The notes under the pieces: generated by a model
Seen by the model: only the letters and a program-made list of their open reading frames with translations
Told to the model about the DNA's origin: nothing
Database searches by the model: none
Assembly: GCA_031308135.1 (NCBI GenBank)
Contig: JAHLJT010009419.1
Location: forward strand, 184,660,125 to 184,724,124
Direction: 5' to 3'
DNA length: 64,000 nt
Source of the DNA: Acheta domesticus
Taxonomy: Eukaryota; Arthropoda; Insecta; Orthoptera; Gryllidae
Position numbers and translations under genes: made by a program
In this document: positions 1 to 9,725 of the stretch, one piece after another
Position numbering within the stretch: position 1 is the first letter of the stretch
Layout of the letters: each line of letters begins with the position of its first letter

Positions 1-270
1 TCCTTTTTTGTCCGGTAGAGTGACGTTGCGCGGACGTGGCGTGCGTGCTCGGCAGATCTGAAATGTTAGCAGCCGCAGCAAACAGGCGTGGAATTACGGA
101 TGCGAGGGACGTTTGGGCCTCTTAACGACAGCTCTGCTGCGGTCGTCACCTCCGGCGTCAGCCGCTTCCGCGAAGCGAGCTCCCGCCCCGCGGGCGAGGA
201 CGCGGCCCCTGCCGCCGCGCCGGCGCTCTTGCTTCCCACAGCGCCTCTGCACACACGACACCTGCTTTGC
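1..270. other. CpG-rich stretch without a recognised gene
   Basis: GC-rich and CpG-rich sequence with overlapping short open frames on both strands, as expected for GC-rich DNA. None resembles a protein I recognise. It leads directly into a dispersed repeat, so it may belong to a longer repetitive unit or to a promoter-type island cut by the window edge. Confidence 0.4.
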
Positions 271-505
271 GTCTCGGCCTGTGATTTTTCTAACTTTGCC
301 CCTCGAGGCGCGTCTTCACGATTGATTGAATATGTCACGGTATTTCGCGACATTCCCAGTCGTGCCGCCAGGCATCGCGCGATCGCCACCGTGTCAAGCA
401 GTGTTTGCGATCAAGCGACTTCTAAGGGTACGACGGAGAAAATGTCGAAATGCCGTGTGATATTCCATCGTGGCCATGAGGGGCAGGGTTAGAAAAATCG
501 CTCTA
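271..505 (+). repeat. Dispersed GC-rich repeat, copy 1
   Basis: This segment aligns by eye with 2605-2644 plus 3118-3312. Shared blocks include CTAACTTTGCCCCT near the left, CGGTATTTCGCGAC in the middle and GCCGTGTGATATTCCATC near the right. Copy 1 is uninterrupted, while copy 2 carries an LTR insertion. Short frames cross it but differ between copies, so I see no coding signal. The repeat class is unknown. Confidence 0.6.
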
Positions 506-928
506 TAGCTAGGGGGGGGGGGGCGCGTCCCGGGTGACACCAATTAAGTTATTTTATTGTTGGAATTATAAAATTGTATAATTTACTTAAACATTTTATA
601 TATTAATAGTTAGTTTTCTTCGTTTTAGTAATTTGAAAATTTTATTGTTAGAATTATATAATTTTTATGGTTAGTTAAAAATGATTTATATTAATTTAAT
701 ACGTATACATTTAAATCATAAGCATAGACTATGATTTAATTGCAATTATTCTTAATTACATATATTTTTTAAATATATTATAAATAACTATAATTTTCAA
801 ATGTGTTTGAATTTTTAATAAAATCAACAATATATGCAGCAATAGATATTTTTATATTTAGTTTATCGGGGGGGGGGTGACACCATTAGCTTCCCCCAGA
901 TGACACCAACTGAAGCTACGCCACTGGT
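506..928. mobile_element. Possible MITE with poly-G/GGTGACACC ends
   Basis: An AT-rich core lies between two G-runs, each followed by the same TGACACC motif (about 511-540 and 867-884). The right end, read on the minus strand, begins CAGTGGCGTAGC, a terminus common in insect DNA transposons. The left end is degraded (CTATAGCTAGG, then the G-run). No transposase frame lies inside, so it would be non-autonomous. The superfamily is not assignable from this alone. Confidence 0.4.
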
Positions 929-1335
929 CTCTACTTCTCTACCTCGCCACTGACTTCTCCTTGTCACTCGCCACAACTTGGGTTTCTTTTAGGCATACCT
1001 TTCGTCGCCAAGATTTGTATTCGTGCTGTTGCTTCTGCAGTACCTCCGCCATTACCGCCTCTGCCACCCTTTCTTCGTCACCCTTGTTTTCATCGTCATC
1101 GCTTTCATTTCCATTACCATCCTTGTTGCCATTAACCTTACTACTTACTAACACAATCTCTCCACTACGTTCTGCATACAATCGTTTCCTCCAGAGCTAC
1201 CAACTCCAACATCTCTATTTTTTCGTACTACAACCGTTCTTTCGCCGTCATCATCTACATTATCAGTAATGCTGTGCTTGCGAGCCCCCCTCCTGCATCA
1301 CCCTGCGCAGAAATCCCCAAAACTAGCATCTACTC
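929..1335. other. Pyrimidine-rich spacer, no gene seen
   Basis: Rich in TTC, ATT and CCA triplets (strongest 990-1290). It gives low-complexity Ser/Leu frames on + and Asp/Glu/Lys frames on -. No protein or RNA gene is recognised. Confidence 0.5.
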
Positions 1336-1922
1336 CAGGGGTTCTCAACGGGGCCGATGAATTTAAAGGGGACATTGATGGGTAAAGGGTCGATAGCCAT
1401 TGATGAAGCGGCGGGTGATCAGTTTAATCATGATCGCATTGATTACAGAAAATTAATTATTTCCTGTTATAAAGCCCCAAACACCTATAATAATATATTA
1501 AAAATTCGCTTCTTTTGTTTCGTTTCTGTCGTTCATCCTTAGGAGTCAAAATGTTCAGAAAACTGAAGAATGTCTAACTACGATACTCTATCGCGCACGA
1601 ATGTACTGTCCGCAATATTCAGTGGAGAAATGTTTTTGGCCATTTCTAAAAACTTATCATTTTGTGATAAGCTTTGATGGTTGCATTAAAAATGAAGATT
1701 AGAATATCTGCTTCTCAAAAGTAGAACCCTCTTCGATTTTTGAAAATAGATACATATACGAAAATATTGGTGTACGAAACTGTTACCTGTAAAGCATTTA
1801 TGTGCAATTCTTTGTGCCATGATTGTAGATGCTATATATTATAGAGAAAACGTAAGGTGGTCGATGAAGAACACAATTCTCCTAAAAGGGGTCAATAAAA
1901 TAAAAAGGTTGTGAATTCTTGG
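1336..1922. mobile_element. hAT-like non-autonomous element
   Basis: The left end reads CAGGGGTTCTCAACGGGG. The right end, on the minus strand, reads CCAAGAATTCACAACC followed by a T-run and GACCCCTTTT, the familiar arrangement of hAT terminal repeats. The pentamer TCTAC sits just outside both ends (1329-1333 and 1923-1927) and may be a decayed 8-bp target duplication. The ~590-bp interior is AT-rich and non-coding. The assignment rests on terminal motifs only. Confidence 0.5.
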
Positions 1923-1930
1923 TCTACGGT

Positions 1931-1987
1931 ATTACCTGTTCGCTATTACCAATCAATGTATTGCCTGTTCGCTATTATCAATTCCGT
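1931..1987 (+). repeat. Two-copy 28-bp tandem repeat
   Basis: The block ATTACCTGTTCGCTATTACC recurs 28 bp later with two differences. It is a short local duplication. Confidence 0.6.
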
Positions 1988-2103
1988 CTCCATCTCCGAC
2001 CCGGCCTGCGCCATTCGCCATTACTACTGGTTATCTGGCCACTCCTTTCCTACACCCCCTATAGCGAAAGCCATCTGCTTCGTCTTTCGCACCGCGTGCC
2101 TCC

Positions 2104-2346
2104 ACCCACCCCACCACACCACACCACACCACACCACACCACCCCACAACACCACACACCCCCACAACACCCCACCCCACCCCACCCCACAACATCCCGC
2201 CCCGTCCCGCCCCGTCCCGCCCCGCCCCGTCCCGCCCCGCCCCGCCCCGCCCCGCCCCGCCCCGCTCCGCCCCGCCCGCCCCGCCCCGCCCCGCCCCGCC
2301 CCGCCCGCCCCGCCCCGCCCCGCCCCGCCCCGCCCCGCCCCGCCGC
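2104..2346 (+). repeat. C-rich satellite: CCACA then CCCGC pentamers
   Basis: A run of CCACA-type pentamers passes into nearly pure CCCGC/CCCCG pentamers. The long Pro/Arg and Gly/Ala frames on both strands come from the repeat and are not genes. The minus strand is G-rich and could form non-B structures. Confidence 0.85.
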
Positions 2347-2604
2347 CCGTCCGGACCCAGGGAGGCGTTCGGCCAGGGCAAGCAGGCCGGCGCTGATGTC
2401 AGCGGCCGCCGCGGGGGCCCATGACGCGCGCGCCGCTGCCGTCTCCGCGCCACGGCCTCCGGCGAAGGCGAAGAGAAGGCGCAGGCGGGCGGCGCGGCGC
2501 GGCGCGTGGGCGGGCGCGCCCAATTAGCGGCTGTTAGAGCGCGCGCGATCGTGCCAGGAAGACGAGGCGCTGCGACCCGCCGCCGCCGCCAAGGAAAGCC
2601 TCTT
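2347..2604. other. CpG-rich segment, no gene seen
   Basis: Dense in CpG, with GCGCGC runs around 2425-2440 and 2490-2550. Open frames occur on both strands, but none resembles a known protein. Confidence 0.45.
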
Positions 2605-3312
2605 CTATACTGCGATTTTGCTAACTTTGCCCCTGAAGGCTCGTTGTGGCGTAATCAAAACACAGCCGAGAGTGGGTTGTAAGAACAGTGAGTTTATTCA
2701 GAAACTAGACCGTAGTCACAAATAACAAAGTTCAATGCTTACAATTAACTAACAAAATAGATCCCACCTAGGAGGGATCTGTTAATCGGACGGTTACCAC
2801 ACCGTTCTACATCTGAGACCTAACGCATGTCTCACTCGTCACGATAATGAATTGCCGGTCCCTTGCCTACGTGCGCCACTCGCACAAACTTACGCACAAC
2901 CGCACGCCGACGCTGCTGAGAAACAAGAAGACGGAGGCATTGTTCTCGTGCCGTTATATAGGCCCTTCGGCGCTACCCGCCGCCCCCATTGCCTCCGCCG
3001 TACCACGCCGTGTCCGCGCTGGGCAGAAATTCCCAATGCGTCATCTTCTGCGCCCTTTGTTTAACATCCTGCCATCTGCCGCGTGTAGTCACCATTTCAG
3101 TGCGCCACGACGCTACACCCGTCTTCACAATATGTCTCGGTATTTCGCGACGTTCTCGGTCGTGCCGTCAGATATCGCACAATCGCGACCGTATCAAGCG
3201 GTGCTTGCGATCATGCCACTCCTAGCGGCAGGACCGAGAAAGACGCGAAATGCCGTGTGATATTCCATCGTGGCCGTTGGGGCTTGAGGGGCAAAATTCG
3301 CACTTTAAACCT
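2605..3312 (+). repeat. Dispersed GC-rich repeat, copy 2 (interrupted)
   Basis: 2605-2644 matches the left part of copy 1 (CTAACTTTGCCCCT) and 3118-3312 matches the rest (CGGTATTTCGCGAC, GCCGTGTGATATTCCATC). The gap of ~473 bp is filled by a solo LTR. Copy 1 shows the uninterrupted arrangement, so the LTR arrived in this copy later. Confidence 0.6.
2645..3117 (-). mobile_element. Solo LTR, 473 bp
   Basis: The segment begins TGTGGCG and ends CGCTACA on +, giving the TG...CA ends and short imperfect inverted termini of a retroviral-type LTR. It is flanked by CTCGT (2640-2644) and CCCGT (3118-3122), an almost perfect 5-bp target duplication. It splits a repeat that is intact at 271-505. On the minus strand there is a TATATAA box near 2957 and, downstream, an AATAAA near 2695, so the LTR reads leftward. 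No internal retrotransposon sequence remains, consistent with LTR-LTR recombination. Family (Gypsy, BEL or other) unknown. Confidence 0.65.
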
Positions 3313-3487
3313 TTAAAATTGCACTTTTCTAGACCCGCGGACCCTCCACTCCGTCACACCAAGGCTTGTATATTTTAAAGGAGACGTAAGGAACACAAAA
3401 TGTAGCAGTGTTTGAAAAGGAACTATTACCTCACCCGGTACGGTGTGTATTAACCCGAATTTACTCTTGATCCCACTTATGTTACTA
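3313..3487. other. Spacer, no feature seen
   Basis: Mixed-composition sequence. No gene or repeat recognised. Confidence 0.4.
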
Positions 3488-3640
3488 GGAAAACCCGGCA
3501 GACTTTCTGCCCTTCATCTCCCTCTTTCCCCTCCCATCTCCGTTTCTCACTCTCACTCCCTCCCTCACCCTGTCCCTGTCCCTGCCGCTCTCTGTCCCTC
3601 TCATTCGCAGTTACTTGCAGATTCTACATGTCTCTGAGCA
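3488..3640 (+). repeat. CCCGGCAGAC element end with CT-rich tract
   Basis: CCCGGCAGACTTTCTGCC is followed by a long CT/CCCTGT-rich tract. The same order (CCGGCAGAC, CCTGCC, then CTCTCTGTCCCTG) occurs at 45898-46195. This looks like a shared element end that seeds pyrimidine-rich microsatellites. The element class was not determined. Confidence 0.4.
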
Positions 3641-3644
3641 GGTG

Positions 3645-3830
3645 AGGTAATGTCGGGAAGCGTCGTACCAGCAAAAATGTAATAGAATGTTCAAGAAGGA
3701 CTCATTCCGTAGATTACGGTGTGAGAAACGTTTCTTTGAGGCCTTCGGCCTCAAAATTTTAGTTTTTAAGGCGATAAAACGCCTCGTTTAGGAGTTATTT
3801 AACGATATAGATTCAAAATGCTGCCGAGTG
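3645..3830 (+). repeat. Dispersed repeat with strong hairpin, copy 1
   Basis: This ~150-bp segment matches, in inverse orientation, 28860-29045. The shared core runs from GTGTGAGAAACGTTTC through TCAAAATTTTAGTTTTTAA. It contains a perfect 9-bp stem TTTGAGGCC/GGCCTCAAA with a 3-nt loop at 3735-3755, preceded by a GAAACGTTTC palindrome. No coding frame is shared. Confidence 0.6.
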
Positions 3831-3885
3831 TGTCGGTCCAACGGTGATGGGGTTTTGCTCTTATATACATACCAACATCATGTGA

Positions 3886-3888
<3 letters not shown>

Positions 3889-3935
<47 letters not shown>

Positions 3936-3936
3936 T
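3889..3936. repeat. (TA)n followed by (GA)n microsatellite
   Basis: About 14 TA units run directly into about 9 GA units. Confidence 0.95.
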
Positions 3937-6199
3937 TAAATTAATGTAAGGTGTGAGAATGTCGTGTTCCCAAAGCATCGGGTTTTCTTTACGATTTACA
4001 GCAGGGTTACTGAAACATTGAACTGTGCGGCTGAGGGGTGGCATGAATCTCTGTTTTAATGTATTTGCATCTGGGGAAGCAAAGTTGGTGAATAAATGAG
4101 AAAAATGCCCACAGCCTCACTCACGTGTGTGCTTGTGTCATGCGCTCGGTTTCCTCGTTAATTTCTCCAAGGTTGGATTCAAAGGTTTGAGGAAAACATG
4201 TGCTTCAAAGGCTTCAGTAACATTTTATTTCGTTGTTTGTCGGTTGTAATGTTTTGTTGTAGTTAAATTGAATGTTACCGAGAATGTAAATTTCGGTTTG
4301 GTTAAATTTAATGAATCGTCAAAGCGTTTGAAATTGATTCACGTGAAAATCAATGACCAGAATTTGTTAAAAAAAAGACTGAACTTGCAAGGAAACGTAG
4401 TACACGAGAAGAAATTCTTATATTATTTCATCTTCGAAACTATTGAAAACAGTTTCTGAATTATGCGTGGTCAGTTATTCGTCTGCTTGAAGCGCGTGAT
4501 AAAAAAAAGATATGTAAGAAGGATAGTAAAGTGTGGTAACTGTCTTTTAGAAGGAATATAAAATTAGACTCAAGTAAAAAATATCAGCAGAATCGAGAAT
4601 GGTGATATTGAAACAAATTATTTTCTTTTACATTCGATAAAAAAAACTATAGAAAATTACAATTCTCATTACCGCATTTATTAAAAGTAAATTATCAAAG
4701 AGTGATGCTGACACCCTTGGTGAAGGAAACCCTAATGTAAACGCAACCCGTTCATAGAAGAATGTTGCAAATAACTTGTGATGTTTTCATATGAGGGGTA
4801 ATAATTTATTGTAATGTATTATTTATATTCGTGCAATATTATGTAATAGTTCTGTATTGAGTAAATGTCTGGTTTTTCAATACTAAATGTATTTTTTATA
4901 TTTTGACACGAGAAGAGGTTAGTCCTGGCATCTCATCGCAAACGAGCCTCACTGCGGCCGGGTTCATGTGGCCTTGCGTGCACTGCCAGACGCAATCACG
5001 AACGTGTTTTGCGTGGGGGGTAGTGGGTTCAGTCCGCCTCTCCTCCCGAGTGACTATGCAACAAAACGACTCGAAGGCTGTTTGGCCCGTGATAACGCCC
5101 TTGCGTGCAGGCTGTATTTGGCGACAAGGCGCGTCGGCTTCAGTCCGGGTACCGCAAGCGACCTAACAAGTTTGATTCGCGAAGGAATTTTGGTATCATC
5201 TTAATAGATTACCGGTCGAATTTTGCACGTCTCGTTTACTTCCAAATTGCCCATTTCCATGGAATTTTAGACGCGGCAGGCCTTGAACAAGGACACGCCC
5301 GTGCTGTGCGCATGCGCGGCTCCAGCGCGAACAAATGAAAGTTTCTCGCGTTTTAAGGTGACGCATAGGCGTGACGTCATCGGCTCCCCACCGCAAGACC
5401 TGGCCTTCCTCCACACCCCACAAAAAATGACGGCTTTTGTTCCGTTATTGAAGAAATATGTTGACAAATAAGTGGCCTCTGTACGAAGTGAAGATGTATA
5501 ATTCTGAAATGCCTACATTTTTTAGTGGTATCGCTATTTACACAGAATTCCTAGAAACGATGTATCGGCGATGAATTAGCCTCTTGGAGTAATCTTTGTT
5601 ACTTTATCGTTTTTAAAATTGTTTGTCAGCATTTGCCTTAAGCCTTTTCGTTGACTAAAAAAGAGTTCCACAATCAACTTCAAATTAAAAATATAATACT
5701 GAAATGACAGAAACAATAATTGCAGCCTAAATTTTGTTCAGCTTATTGTTGCACAGCTTGAATGACGTCTTTTGTGTGTTCAAATTGACGAAATGTCCCT
5801 CTTAATATAAATTCGTGGCAGGAAGGGACTGTGCGAAATACTCGTACCGCTCCTGATTCTTTTTCTGTATTATCCGAGGGTAGGGATATCTTCCTCGTTA
5901 CCTAAGTTTATAAAACATTTGTACATTCACATGGCTAGTATGTTCATTTTCACCTTTCATTCCCATATGTTTGGCCAAATTTGTTCATCAGTGATTGTCA
6001 AAGGGATGAGAAAATGTTTGGAATTCGATTTAATATTTTATTTCTTAATATTCATTTTCGCATTTACCACAAATAAATTTGTTCAATTCTTAAAAAAAAG
6101 TGTTGCAGAAACAATAAAGAAACTGCATACAGAAAGAGAATGTCAAAATTAAGATGTTCTCTTGAGTTGTTTCATCGTTACTGCCGCTTAAGGAACGTT
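3937..6199. other. Mostly AT-rich spacer, no gene seen
   Basis: No frame of convincing length or composition. 4900-5420 is more GC-rich, with several overlapping frames of ~75-87 codons that I cannot relate to any protein. It contains a perfect CRE palindrome TGACGTCA at 5372-5379. It could be an old exon, a promoter patch or a repeat. Confidence 0.4.
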
Positions 6200-6399
6200 C
6201 GTCGTGTGGCCTTAAGGGTTAAGACGTTCATCGATGGAGTGAAAGTGCTGAACGTATCGTTTGCGAAAGAACCAGGAGGAAACCAATCGCGCACAAGGTG
6301 AGCGGTGCCACCGGGAACAATGCAATGCTAGAGGCCTGGAGTAATGTGGGGTACGGTACACCGGGACGTTTGTCTTCTAGTCATTGTGACAGTACAGGA

Positions 6400-6500
6400 T
6401 TAGCTTGTCATTAGCAGTCACCTAAGCTGCATCGGTATAAATAGCGAGAGTCCAGTTCCAACGCTAAAGGAGCGGTCTGTTGTAACATGGAGTCGGCGGT
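6400..6500 (+). promoter_or_regulatory. Possible core promoter (TATAAATAG)
   Basis: GGTATAAATAGCG at 6434-6446 is a good metazoan TATA box in the middle of a moderately GC-rich 500-bp patch (about 6200-6760). That patch also ends with a CRE (6750-6757). The following sequence has only a 62-codon frame (6538-6726) that I do not recognise. It could be a real promoter or the LTR of an old element; no terminal repeats were found. Confidence 0.3.
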
Positions 6501-6757
6501 GTTACCTTGACGTGCCGCGGATCAGCAACCCGCCTCCGTGCCACGTAATTGGAGTTACATTTCCTTACGAGAGAGTCGAGTGTGGGCAACCGCGTCTGAG
6601 GTGTCTTGCGCTCGGCCGCTCATAGGTAGCGCGCGTGTAGCCTCTGTGGCGAACGGGAAGAGAAGGTTGCAGCGGTCGCTGCGCGCTCTAGCGTTGGATT
6701 TCTGCGGTTCCAGGTCCACCTTATAGCAAAGCGCCCTCTAGTTGGGCTTTGACGTCA

Positions 6758-8379
6758 GGGGATTGGTGTGAGTCTTTGGACATCGTCAAAACTGCTCGGA
6801 AGCTGTGGCACTATTCGTTGTTTGATGAAATTGATAGTTTCTATGAATGTGAAAGTAAATAGGTGAGAACCTTGTTTGTTAAATCCAAAATACATTAATT
6901 CCTGCTTCAGCTTTGTCTTTCTATTTCCATACCGGTGCGCAGCCCACAACTAGGGTAAACTACATGGGTCATCTTTTCCATTAAACTTTTTTATAATGTA
7001 GGACATTTTACTAGTAAAAAATAAAATCTACTACAAATGTAATTAAAGTATGACTTTCATTAATAAATATAAATTGTTTTATATTGATTTACAGCAGGGA
7101 TTGCCGATCTTTTTCTTGCATCGACACTTTTAAAAGAATTCTTTGCTTAATCGACCCCTTTGACTTATCTCGCTAATATACAGCATATAAAAGAATAATA
7201 ACGACACCTAATTGACTTTATAGCAATTATATAAAGAATTTGAACAAAAAGGTTTCAAAAAGTTGTTTGTTATTTTTTTGTATTTTAATTTTCCATTTTT
7301 ACAAATAAAAACAAGTATTTTTTTATTTACGTGGGTAAAAAATACGTATCCCCTTAGCAACCAACCTTCTAAACAACGCTCTGAGAGCGCGTCCACAGCA
7401 ACGGGCCGTTAAAATGCTCCAGAGTTCATTAAAAATATTTTAGCGAACTCTCGGGTTTAGATTGTACCAATGTTCATAAAGGTTTGCATACATATGTCCC
7501 TTTTGTCTCATATCGTCTGTATTGTCCCCCCACTGGTCACTTGCCCTATTTGTCCTATCATCCCTTTGCCACCTGGCTCATTGTGTCCCATTGTCCCGTT
7601 TTGTCTCGACGTTCATCTGGTCCCCATTGTCCCGCTTTTTCCTTGTCTCTTTTGTCCGCTTTTCTAAATGTGGCCCCTTGTCCCATAGCGAGCTCTCTTC
7701 AGTCGCATTATTATATACTTATTATAACCTAATTTGAAACATTATTATGTACCTAATTTGATACATTATTATATACCTAATTTGAAATTGTTTGGTCTCA
7801 TTTTAAAGTTGAAATGCAGTAGAATAACTAGACTAAGGACTCGTCTTTAAAGACCAATTTAGGGGTCTTGCTACAGAATTATCTATTTAGTGGTTTTAAG
7901 TTGTATCATTGTATGTTATATCTATTTTATGTTTGACTGTGTCAGGATTTGGAAAACAATTTTTTGATTTGAACTGGGGGAACCAACCAAATTTTTCACC
8001 CCGCGTGAAGCGGGAGGCCTTAAGAAATCACATCAATTTTATTTATATTTCTTGTAATCAATTGAATCTTGATTGTACTGATCAGTTGCCGATGCATATT
8101 CGGTTGACGAACCCTTGCACATTATCCCAACAATCGCCTCCAAGGTGATCTATTCGTATACCGGCCACGTTGGGAAACACTGTTTTTACAGGATTATCAG
8201 TCCTCGAGAGCCCCTTCCCCAAACATTGTATAACAAATTCCCTAATTTGCTAGAGTTTGACAAATTTAAATTATTGTACGAAAAGTATGTTTTTTCCATG
8301 TTTATTATAATTTATAAAATTTACTTATGCATAAAATAAAAGTGGTCGCTAACGACCTCAGCTAATACAATTAAAAACT
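6758..8379. other. AT-rich spacer, no gene seen
   Basis: Contains a pyrimidine-rich stretch (7500-7680, TTGTCCC-type) and a possible transposon terminus CAGCAGGGATTGCC near 7092. No coding region is recognised. Confidence 0.4.
7727..7790 (+). repeat. 24-bp tandem repeat, 2.7 copies
   Basis: Units start ACCTAATTTGAAAC at 7727, 7751 and 7775 with single-base differences. Confidence 0.75.
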
Positions 8380-9325
8380 AGTGGTGCTACAGAATGACAC
8401 ACACTTTCTCATATTAGTTTCCTGTTTCGTTTGGTCTCGGCTAGCTATTCGGACTTGTGAATACTCTTGACAGCTGCCATTTATTGCCGCCCAAACTAAA
8501 TTTTTTTGACATTTTATTAATTTTTCGGTTTCATAATAGTCGAACAAAAATATTATTTTAAGAATATAAAAAAAGTTAAACCTTGTCCTAAATGGAAATT
8601 TTCGTTGAAAATTTTTGGAGCCGTTTTGAAGACGATAGCGTTTAAGCGCTATTGTAAATGCAAAATTTGAAGCACTTTTTCACAGAAACTTTTTGAGTTG
8701 TCGAAAAACTTCATTTGAAGTTATTTGAAGCACTTACACTCACAAATTAAGTAGTGTTTACAATTTGCTGGAAATGTGCATTTTAATGGTAAGAGAGAAC
8801 TTTAAAAAAATTACATTCGTGAAATTTTTGAAAAAACAAAAAAAAACTCAAAATTAACTTTACGCCATATTAAAGGGTGCCATTAGTACTATCCGTTCGA
8901 AAAGTTTGAACAAAAAATTTGAAGTCATTTGTGAGAAAATAGCGTTTGACCTCTTCTGAAAATACGGAATTTTAGGCTAGTTTTCTCAGAAAACTATTTA
9001 ATTTTCGAGAAACGTTATTAGACATTATTTAAAGCACATGAACTCATTAATATAATAGTGTGATCAAATCGCCGCTAATGTGAATATTAACGACGTGAGA
9101 GACGAGTAAAAAAATACATTTTTGCAATTTTTGAAAACAACAACAAAAAACGGACGGACAGACAGACGAACATTTTGAAAAAAAAAACAAACACTTTTTC
9201 GGTATCAGGGGACCCGAAATGTATTTCCGTTAAAATCTCGAAATCGATTTTCCGCAGCATTACATAACTTTCTCTGTACTACGTATATTACTCCGTAAAT
9301 ACGTACCTATAAGGGAAAGTAAAAA
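8380..9325 (+). repeat. Modular AT-rich repeat family, copy A
   Basis: Starts AGTGGTGCTACAGAATG and ends near ...TAAGGGAAAGTAAAAA, matching the ends of the copies at 25180, 35160 and 22228. Inside, a module of about 300 bp is repeated: a block with CGTTTAAGCGCTATTG, an ACTTCATTTGAAG-type stretch and GAGAGA. The second module starts near 8942. A GGACGGACAGACAGACG tract follows near 9155. Copy A lacks the third module present in copies B, C and D. No shared reading frame exists, so it appears to be a non-coding, non-autonomous element of unknown class. Confidence 0.7.
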
Positions 9326-9339
9326 TGGTCTTTGTCGCA

Positions 9340-9725
9340 AAATATATTCGTGTTTTCGAAAAATTGAACATGACCTTATTTGAAGATGTTTCTGATGAAC
9401 ACATTTCATTAACAAAAACAGTTATCTTCATAACTGCAGTTGTAGGAAGACACCGCATTTGAATTTCTACAAGTTATATTTTAAAATTTAAGGGGTCGCT
9501 ACATCAGGCAGATCGATTGGGGAATATCAATTTTGGCGAAAATCTTACTCACGGTTTAGCCGGTAGCGTTTGTTCACAGACGGACAGGTATTTTGCTGTC
9601 AATCGATTTTTCGGTAACAAGGATCTATAAAACACGGATGCCGAATACTCACCTTGGAAGAGGAAATAAATTACTTTATAAAGGACAAAATTTATCCACA
9701 TTTTCTTTACCAGGGCGTCGTTACC
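9340..9725 (+). repeat. Extra 3' part of the modular repeat next to copy A
   Basis: CGAAAATCTTACTC, GTTCACAGACGGACAG, TCAATCGATTTTTCGGTA and ACAAGGATCTATAAAACACGG follow in the order seen at the 3' ends of copies B-D. This is a second, partial 3' section placed just after copy A. It suggests a tandem or nested insertion. Confidence 0.55.

Noticed and set aside
1911..2527. Long Pro/Arg and Gly/Ala frames
   Set aside because: Translations of the CCCGC pentamer satellite.
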